Positions 55,974 through 64,000 of a DNA stretch of 64,000 bases are shown here, piece after piece; position 1 is the first letter of the stretch, and every line of letters begins with the position of its first letter. The position numbers and the translations under genes are program-made. The notes beneath the pieces were generated by a model that worked only from the letters and a program-made list of their open reading frames with translations, made no database searches and was not told where the DNA came from. The stretch comes from Plasmodium coatneyi (taxonomy: Eukaryota > Apicomplexa > Aconoidasida > Haemosporida > Plasmodiidae), in contig NC_033565.1 of NCBI RefSeq assembly GCF_001680005.1, positions 353,501 through 417,500 of the forward strand, read 5' to 3'.

Positions 55974-58900
55974 TCATTCCCTAAACCCGGAATCTGAACT
56001 TGGAACCTCTTCCTTAGGAACATCTACCTTAGGAAGACCTACCTTAGGAAGATCTACCTTAGGAAGATCTACCTTAGGAAGATCTACCTTAGGAAGATCT
56101 ACCTTAGGAACATTTGCTTCTTTTATGAATTCAGAACCCATAAATTCTTGAACCAAAATTTCAAAAAAGTCTTCCTTCGTCGAATGCAGGTCCCCCTTTT
56201 GACATTCGTCTAAGACTTCTAAATGAATATCAATAATGGTGCGGCGACCAACAGGACGGGGACCAACAGCACGTTTTTTTGGCCACTTCGTTGTCGATGG
56301 AACAGATCTTGGTTGTCTACGTTCCTTTACTAAGGTATATTCCTGTGGACCATCCGCCTGTTCCACATGAACAAGGAGTGGTTCTTCTAAGGAAGGAGGA
56401 CGACGTACTTGATGAGCTCTTTTGTAACGTCGTCTTTTCTTACCGAGGAAAAAATACTAAAAAAAAGAAGGGAAGAAAGGAAGAAAGAAAAGGGAGGGTA
56501 AGTAATTTTTAAGGTGCGAAATATTCCTCTTAAAACAAGAATTATCATTATAATATAAGTGCAAATTTTACATCTCATACAGGATGTGTTATTTATTTTA
56601 AATTCTTTTTTTTTTTTTTTTTTCCTTCTTTTCTCTTTTATTTTCTCCTTTATTTAGATGCACACTTGTGAGTGCAATCCGTCTGTTAAGAATTAAACAC
56701 CAGGCCATATTGCTGTTCCTATACCCTGAAACCATAACCTTAAGTGTGAAATCCCACACATACACACCCTAAAATGCGAAATCCTACACACATCCTAAAT
56801 TCGAAATGCCACACCTCCTGCATTTATTAATTCATCTTTCTTTTTTTTTTCTTTTTTTTTTTTTTTTTCTTTTGTTCTTCCTTTTTTTTCGTGTTTTTTT
56901 TGGCTTCATTTTCCTTTTTTCGGCGTTTTTTTTTTCTTACCTTCCAAAGGAGATAGGTCATAGCAGAAATACCAATAAAGACAGGGATTACAGGAAGGTA
57001 TGGGGTAATATCAGAAGGGACGATCCCGTCTTTCCCTAAATTCCATTCATTCCCCCCTCTAGAAGCGGGTACTATACTTCTTGCCCCTGCCGCTGTTAAT
57101 GATGTTTTTTCTATTGGTGGTGGCTTTCTTGTTTGTGTTCGTGATGGTGTTGGTGACTGTGTTGCTGATGATGGTTGCTGTAGTAGTACCGATGGTGGAG
57201 CAGCTGCTAGGGGTGGTAGAGATGGTTCTTGGGATTGGTTACCGTCTTGGGGTGGTGGTGGAGGGGGAGGTTGTTGTCCTGGACCAGGTCCCTGTCCTGC
57301 TCGTCCGCCCCCTCCACCCCCACCACCTCCAGCAGGAGGATCACCTGCAGCGCCGGGTCCGGAGGAACCAGGAGATTGGTGTCCAGTACTACCAGGACTA
57401 GAAGAACCTGGATTCCAAGTTCCCGTAGAACCTGGTCTAGGACTACCAGTGTTCTGGATGCCAGTACTGCCGTGTCCAGAAGAACCTGGGTTCCAAGTTC
57501 CAGTAGAACCGGAACCAGAAGAACCTGGGTTCCAAGTTCCAGTAGAACCGGAACCAGAAGAACCTGGATTCCAAGTTCCAGTGGAACCGGTACCAGAAGA
57601 ACCTGGGTTCCAGTTTCCTGTAGAACCGGTACTGGATGAACCTGGATTCCAGGTTCCAGTGCCTGCGGCAGAAGGTCGTACTGCTGCTGGTTTGGCAGCA
57701 ACAGGTTTTGCTGCTGTAGCAGGTTTGACTGGACATATGTCAGTTATAGCAGACAGAGCATCCTTTATTTTTTTTTGGTCCGGCTTATCTACTTTACTAT
57801 TATTCCCTTCGATCAATTCTTCCACTTTTTCCTTTACTTTTTCTTTGTCAATGTCGCAACTATTATCTGGTCTCCATAGGTTACTATCCACGTTTAATGT
57901 GCAATCTAAGGTAAGTTCCCTTTCACACTTTATACAATCACCCGTACCATTCGGACCCTTACCCTTACACCATTCAACCATCTTTGCATTACCTTTATCA
58001 AACATTATTTTTATTTTTTCTTCCTGCACCGTCGTACATTTTTGTGTTATTTTGTTTGTGTATGTATTCAGTAAAATGCACTTCATAACTTGCTCAAACT
58101 GCACATTATGTACAGCCTTCTTTTCTGCCTTGTCCTTCTTCGTTTGGTCTGTTTCTTTTACTGCAGTCTTCTGAATGCCATATATATGTTTTAATCCTGC
58201 AGTAATTAACTGACATGCTTTTTTATTAGCATCATCATCTGACCCACCTTTCCCCTGAAAGGCTTTACACTCATCGTCCATAGATTTAGTACTATCAGTC
58301 ATATCCTTAGACAGTTCCATCAGTCTATTCTTGAAGTCCGTATCCCAATATGTACACTGAGCTCAAGGGAAAAGGAAAGAAGAAGAAAGAAGAAATGGAA
58401 CATATATATGTAACCCTAATGTACATATACACGGCTCGTAATTCTGTTTTCCCCTCTAATTATGTATAAGAAATACTATGACTTCCAGTGACCTTAATTA
58501 CAATGGAGAGTGCTGTTCCCTTACCCAGTTCTGTTTGCCACCTCCCTCGTCTCTGTCCTTAAACCAATTAATTGTTACACAGTTTGCACGTGCACATAAT
58601 GCATTATTTATAGAATTTACAGTAGTTAGAACATTCTGTGATTCCACATTCTTCCCCTTATCATTGAACATTTCATCCACTTTGTTTTTTACATTGTATT
58701 CCTTCTTATTGCCTATTTCACAACTTAAGTTTGGTACCCTTTCACATACTTCACATTCCATCTTTCCACCATTAGCATACGTACCCTTACACCAATCTTC
58801 CTTATTTGTATTTCCTTCATTAAACATTTTTTTTATTTCTTCTTCTGTGACGGGGCACGGCTGACCCTTCGTTTGGTCTATCATTCTATCCGCAAATGCA

Positions 58901-61900
58901 TTTAATAAGACACAGGACGCAGTTCGATGGAATATGAGGTTATCGTCTACCTTCCTTTCCTCCTTTTCTTTGTCATTCCCCGGCTGCGGTCTACCTCTTT
59001 TAATCTCATAAATATGCTTTAAACCTGCAGTAATGAACCTGCAAGCCTCCCTGTTTGCATTATCTAACCCTGGAATCCTATTACAATCACTGTCAACACT
59101 GTCTTTATTCTTGAGCATGTCTTCAGAAAGACTTTTCAATTGATTGTTGACGTCATTATTCCAAAATATACCCTAAGAACAAAAAAGGGGGAAGAGAAAT
59201 ATATATATATGTAATTTATACATGCGCAGGATTCATGGATGTCCAACTTTTTTTCCTCCCTATGTTCTGCATAAGGAGTATTTTCCATTAAGTTTACATT
59301 AACAGATGTGCGCAATACTGTCTCTTACAATGTGCCTCGTATTCGATTCTTTCATATTCCTATTTGGAAACCACTTTTTCCACACACACTGTGCACGTGC
59401 ACACAAAGTACTTGCATTATGTATGGTAGTGAGAGTTTTTTGTATTTGTTCATTCTACTCGAGTTCCTTTTTTATTTTTGGCCGGTCGATGTCCTTATCT
59501 CCAATTTTAAAATTTGAACATGTGTCCCACTTACATTGAATACATTTATTATTTTTGTCCTTGCACGCAGTTTCGTGAAGCCCCCCATTGATATTAAAGG
59601 CATTTTCTAAGGTACTTCCGTCGATACAAGATTTTTCCTTAAGGAGATTTCCATATTCATTTAATATTAGACAGGCCATAGTTTGTTTAAATAATCTGTA
59701 ATTTTGTTGGTGTTCACCTTTATCCCCATCCTTCCCTTCTCCTTGAATGTTGTATATATGTTGCAATCCTCTAGCAATGTATTGGCATACTTCCTTGTTC
59801 TTCCCTACCATACCATTGCAGTATTGATGCTCATTTTCTATTGCCTTAGACATGGAGTCCGCAAGTGGCTTGATCCTATCCTTGATGTCGTTCCAACTGT
59901 CTGTCTGTAAGTAAAAGAAAAGCGGGGGAGCGGCATGTGCTTACATTTAATTCTTACATAAAACCTTTACTCATACCTTCCCCTAAACGTATACAAACTA
60001 CTCTTCATGCAATACATATGCTTGGATACTAATGTCCAATATGAATTCTTCCAAACCTCCCACTTCCTATTTTCCGTCGTTGAATTGTCCCTGGACCATT
60101 GTGTTATTACACATTGTGAACGGTGACATAAGTTACTTAGAGAACTTATAGTAGTTAGAGTTTGTTGTATTTCACTCCTTTCCTTCCCATTGAACAGCTT
60201 CTCTTTCATTTCATCCCACAGTTTCTTCTCACTTACTTCGCACTTTGCATAATTTGTATCCCTTTCACACTTAACACAATAACCCGTACCATCCTGCTTT
60301 TTTTCCTTACACCCCTTATTAAACTGGTTATTCCCTTGAGTGAATGCTTGTTGTATTGTTTCCTCACTGACCTCACAGGGAGATTTCACCTCCTTTTTCA
60401 GCATATCTGCATAAGCGTTCAAAACAAAGCATAACATAGTTTGTTTGAGCGCTCTGTTCTCTTTCTTGTGTGCTTCGTCTCCATCTTCCGGAATATCGTA
60501 AATGTACTGTAATCCTGAAGTGATGTATTGGCATGCCCTTTCCTCTGGGTCAGTGACAATTCTACTAGTTGGCTTTGAATCAATACAGTACGGTGGCACA
60601 GTTTTGCTGCCATCCTGAGATATTTTCTCAAACATATTTGTGGCCTCCGTGTTAATGTCATCCCATACTTCATTCTACAAGTAGAGAGCAGCAAAAAGGG
60701 AAATGTACATACATTCATTATGCACACAAAACCATAATGCATTCTTCCCTTGAATATATATAATTTCCTCCATGTCTATACTATATGTTCAAACATCAGT
60801 GGTAAGAATTAATTCCTCCCACCTCACTTTTCCCTGGTGTCTTCGTCTTCAATTTCTTTGCTACGCACTTTGCCTTCTCACATAAGTCACTCTTTTCCTT
60901 ACAGTTCTCACCTATAAGAAGGAAGAAAGCCAGGAAGAAACAGTGAGTGAAGAAATGAATAGTAGGGCTAGATTCATTCATCTACATTCCCCTTTTTTTT
61001 TTTTCTTCCTTTTCATTTTCCTCTTCTCTAACTTCCTTTTCCCTCATTCTTTTATCTCTCTTTCTTTCTCATTCTTTCTCCTTTCTGCCTTCTCTTCTTT
61101 TCTTTTATATCCTCCCTTGAGGAGGATAATGGAATATGGCCCAACACCCACCCCATACATATTATCATTCGTCTGTCCTATCCACATTTCCCCTTCTCCG
61201 GTTTGTTCCCCTTCTCCGGTTGGACAGAATTTGTCCGGTTTGACCCATTACTCCGTTACCCCTTGTCCATTCTCCCCTTGTTCGGTTTCATACACTTCGA
61301 GGGATTTTTTCCTCTTAAGGTGCGCCCAACGCCCCTTTTTCATTAATCGGCGGTAACCTCCTGTCTGCGAGGATTTCTTCCTCTATAAGGAGCGCTATAT
61401 GCTCCTTCTAACTTAATGATTGGTCCGTTTCTCTAAGAGGAGATTTTCCTCCCACCACACACATCCTTCATTTTTTAAACCACCAGGACATATTTGCTGA
61501 ACCTTAAAAACTAAAAACGAAGTCCTATACCCTGAACCCTAAATCCCTAAACCCTAAATCATAAAATCCTAAAACCTAAAAACTAAAACCTAAACCCTAA
61601 AAACTAAACCCTAAACCCTAAAGCGTAAACCCACAAAAAAGAAACCTTCAACCCTGAAAAATGAAACCCTAAACCCAAAATCTAATTCTCATTCCATTAT
61701 ACCCTAAAAGTAAATCCGAAATCCTATTCTTATATCCTTCACCCCATAACCTAAATCCTAAACCCTTAACTCTAAACCCTAAATCCTGAACCCTGAACCC
61801 TAGAAGGTTGAAACCTATAACTCTAAAACCCTGAATCCAGAATCGTGAACCCTAAACCCTAAACCCTGAAAACCTAAACCCGAAATACGATTCGTATACA

Positions 61901-63210
61901 CCTACACGCCTTCCTTCCACCTATCACCGTTAACCCTTCCTTCAATCCACCCCTAACAATCTTTCTTCTACCCATAACGCAACCTTCCTTCCACCCCTAT
62001 GTGCACCATCCTGCACACTTCCCTCAGGCTTCCTCTTCCATTCACCCCTAACAACCCACGTAGAACCCTTAACAACCTTCCTACCACCTAACAGCCTTCA
62101 TTCTAACAGCCCTAAAAACCTTTTTTCTACCCCTTATAATCCTCCTTCCCTTAGGAAGTACCTTCCTTCCACCTATCACATTCGATCCACCTAACCACCT
62201 TCCTTCTCTTCCTTAGCCCCCCTTTCTTTTAAATTTCTTTTTCTTCCTGAAATTCTTTAAATTTTTCCTTCTCTTTCCTTCTTTTTTCATATAATACTTT
62301 TAATAATATTTCTCACCTGTGCTAGGTGCTACTTGTGTTGTCCTCCTGCTTTGAACATCTGCTATATGTTGTTGGAGTCTTTGCTCCAATGATTTCATTA
62401 TCTTCAGCACCACCTCACTCTTTTCTTCGCCCCCCCTCCAGCTCCTTCTACTGCTTGATCTGCACGCGCTGCATCTTGGACCTTCTCTACTAATTCCTCC
62501 AACTCCACCTTCCCCGAAGTTTTAGTGTCCTTGTCGTCCTCTAGAGACAGGTCTTTACTATCGTCGTTGGAGACAGTTATTTCTAAATTCTTTAAGGTTG
62601 TTTGGTCCAATTCCCCTTCCTCTTGGCAAATGCTACTGTCTTTTACTTCGCCACTTATTTTGTGCAATTTGCTGTTTCCTTTATCTACTAGCGATAACCC
62701 AAAACCATAATCGTCTGTCCTCTCATAGCCATCTATCCACTTCTCAATTTCCCCCCACATGAACCTGTTCCCCAATTTTAAACTTCCGAAATCCACGTTC
62801 TTACAGAATTGATTCCCCTGCCCAAGACCCTTCTTTTGCCTCATTTTTTCCCTACCTCCTGCAACGGTTTTTGCTACTTCCCTTAACAGACAATGTTTTC
62901 CCAACATTTTTACCATAGTAACTTTTCCAATTAAACATCTTAAATAAGAGTTCAGTTCCTTTTCTTCCAGTTTTTCGTCTTCCTCTCCTCTTTGTACCCA
63001 TCGGAACTTATCCTGTCCTCCGGCCTCGTTACGTCCTAGCTTTAATCCATCCATCCAAAGAAACATTCTTGCTAGAATTCTGCATAACTCCTTTTCCCTC
63101 TCCTCATTTTCGCCGAAAGTGGTACACATTTCTTTATCCTCTTCCCCATCATCCAGTATATTAAACATCATGTCTTTCCAGAATTTCTCGAACTCTACCC
63201 ATATTGCGGT
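55974..63210 (-). CDS. SICAvar: SICAvar variant antigen, 3' part; possibly a pseudogene
   Basis: Large variant surface antigen family of P. knowlesi-clade parasites. Minus-strand exons in gene order: 62317-63210, 60823-60911, 60057-60674, 59329-59904, 58525-59172, 56941-58356, 55974-56456; further 5' exons lie beyond the window. Three of them are cysteine-rich modules with a shared motif (CQYITSGLQYIYDI, CQYIARGLQHIYNI, CRFITAGLKHIYEI). The sixth adds one more module (CQLITAGLKHIYGI), about nine copies of a Gly/Thr/Trp/Asn/Pro/Ser repeat, a Pro-rich linker and the TM helix (LPVIPVFIGISAMTYLLWK). The last exon is the conserved cytoplasmic tail (YFFLGKKRRRYKRAHQVR, RTIIDIHLEVLDECQKGDLH, EDFFEILVQEFMGSEFIKE). 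Splice sites are canonical and in phase. Three lesions: a frame break at a C7 run (62430-62436), an in-frame TAG (59455-59457) and an early stop in the tail repeat (55974-55976). Confidence 0.88.
56690..56850. repeat. Dispersed repeat within SICAvar last intron
   Basis: ACACCAGGCCATATTGCTGTTC, CATAACCTTAAGTGTGAAATC, CCTAAAATGCGAAATCC and CTAAATTCGAAATGCC units. These match 40735-40890 and, in part, 50055-50400. Confidence 0.75.
57350..57665 (-). repeat. Coding tandem repeat, GTWNPGSSGSGSTG unit, in SICAvar
   Basis: A tandem 14-residue (42-base) unit repeated about nine times in exon 56941-58356, with small variants (Ser/Thr/His at one position; one copy changed to IQNTGSPRPGSTG). It lies between the last cysteine-rich module and the Pro/Gly-rich linker. 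The same unit, including the QNTGSPRxGSTG variant, is present in the two-domain KIR gene at about 43535-43640. Confidence 0.9.
61190..61290. repeat. TTGTCCGGTTT-type repeats in SICAvar intron
   Basis: CCCCTTCTCCGGTTTGTTCC, CCGGTTGGACAG and TTGTCCGGTTTGACC units, the same class as at 63375-63670. Confidence 0.75.
61527..61890 (-). repeat. Interstitial telomere-like repeats, C-rich on plus strand
   Basis: CCCTAAACCCTAAA and CCCTGAACCCTAAATCC units inside the 1405-base SICAvar intron (60912-62316). The orientation is opposite to the array at 45358-45770. Confidence 0.9.
61900..62215. repeat. CCTTCCTTCCACC minisatellite in SICAvar intron
   Basis: The same unit family as at 28570, 29535 and 37800, here within the large SICAvar intron next to the telomere-like array. 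Confidence 0.8.
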
Positions 63211-63374
63211 CTATAAGGGTGAATTATCATTAGTACACACATCTATATATATGTGTGCTATATATATAGTTTTCCTCCCCTAAACCACGACCCTCTAATC
63301 CTTCATGCCCAAACACCTTCCTTTTTTTTTTTTTTTTCTTTATACACCCTTCAGGTGTACTTTGATGTCCCCCG

Positions 63375-63670
63375 TTATCCGGTTAGACTCGGGTTGTCCC
63401 GTTTCCTTCCCCCCCTTGTTCCGGTTCCTCTCCTCCCTTGTCCGGTTGAACCCCTTGTCCGGTTCGCCCCCTTGTTCCCGTTTCCTTTCCCCTTGTTCGG
63501 CTTCATCCCCCTTGTACGGTTTCCTTCCCTCTTATCCGGTTGTTTCCCTTGTCCGGTTGCCCCCTTTGTCCGGTTTCCTTTCCCCCCTTGTCCAGTTTCC
63601 TTTCCCCCCTTGTCCGGTTTCCTTCCCCTGTTGGCAGGTTTCCTTTTCCCCCTTGTCTGGTTCGACCCAG
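63375..63670. repeat. CCCCTTGTCCGGTTTCCTT minisatellite
   Basis: About fifteen imperfect copies of a 20-25 base unit with TTGTCCGGTT as its core, in the intron 5' of SICAvar exon 62317-63210. The core spacing is irregular. Confidence 0.85.
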
Positions 63671-63794
63671 ATTCAGGTTGGATTGTTCGCGAGGAGTTTT
63701 TTCCCCCCTAAGGGGGCGCTAGACACTCCTTCTAAAGTAATGGATGCTCAGCTTCTTTGCGAGGAGTCCTTCCCTTTCAAAAACACCTTTCACA

Positions 63795-64000
63795 TTTTAA
63801 AACACCATGCCATAAATCCTGAAACCTAAACACCAAATACAAATTCCTAAACCCTAAACCTAAAGCCGAAATCCGATTCCTATACCCTGAGCCCTCAAAA
63901 CAAAAGCCAAAATCCGAATTCGTATACCCCTAAAACTTGAACCTTAAAACCGATATCCAAATTTCTATATTCATAACCCCCGAACCCTAAATCCTAAATC
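63795..64000 (-). repeat. Interstitial telomere-like repeats at right edge
   Basis: CCTAAACCCTAAACC, CCTGAGCCCT and CCCGAACCCTAAATCC units running off the window, C-rich on the plus strand as at 61527-61890. It lies within a presumed SICAvar intron. Confidence 0.8.

Noticed and set aside
57207..57736. Second and third minus-strand frames over the same repeat
   Set aside because: Frame-shifted readings of the 42-base repeat, with no splice sites of their own.
57081..58174. Long plus-strand frames opposite the SICAvar repeat exon
   Set aside because: They are antisense shadows of the Gly/Pro/Ser/Trp repeat, whose codon composition leaves several frames open.

Overview
The window looks like a chromosome-internal junction in a Plasmodium of the P. 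knowlesi / P. coatneyi clade. The evidence is AT-rich intergenic DNA with long A/T runs, genes split by short GT-AG introns, a conserved housekeeping block, and a block carrying KIR (pir superfamily) genes and a SICAvar gene, two families used together by that clade. Interstitial telomere-like heptads (GGGTTYA and its complement) also fit. I cannot tell P. knowlesi from P. coatneyi by reading alone.

Conserved core, about 1-27.7 kb. In order: Hsc70-interacting protein Hip (minus, runs off the left edge), a small two-TM protein (minus), a multi-exon membrane protein (minus), a type I methionine aminopeptidase (plus), a USP14/UBP6 deubiquitinase (plus), UBC13 (plus), the replicative helicase subunit MCM3 (plus), a p24/TMED cargo receptor (minus), a poorly resolved multi-exon locus (minus), a basic protein of unknown function (plus), and a DUF760-like protein with an N-terminal leader (plus). 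From memory, the Hip - MetAP1a - USP14 - UBC13 - MCM3 order matches P. falciparum chromosome 5; this was not checked here.

Species-specific island, about 27.7-64 kb. It holds three ordinary KIR genes (about 31.0, 36.7 and 52.5 kb, plus strand), one KIR gene with two pir domains (42.1-44.4 kb, minus), a nest of KIR fragments in opposed orientation (34.7-35.6 kb), three two-exon genes encoding a signal peptide plus two C-terminal TM segments (33.6, 39.2 and 46.8 kb), and the 3' half of a SICAvar gene (56.0-63.2 kb, minus; 5' end outside the window) with three reading-frame lesions. Between them lie pyrimidine minisatellites, degenerate telomere-like arrays in both orientations, a TTTTC satellite interrupted by a 100-N assembly gap, inverted repeats, and a GC-rich, hairpin-rich island (about 49.72-49.96 kb) that may be a structured non-coding RNA.

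The core genes serve proteostasis (Hip, MetAP, USP14), ubiquitin signalling (UBC13), replication (MCM3) and secretion (p24). The island genes belong to surface or exported variant families. A Gly/Pro/Ser/Trp repeat shared by the SICAvar ectodomain and the double-domain KIR gene suggests sequence exchange between the two families.
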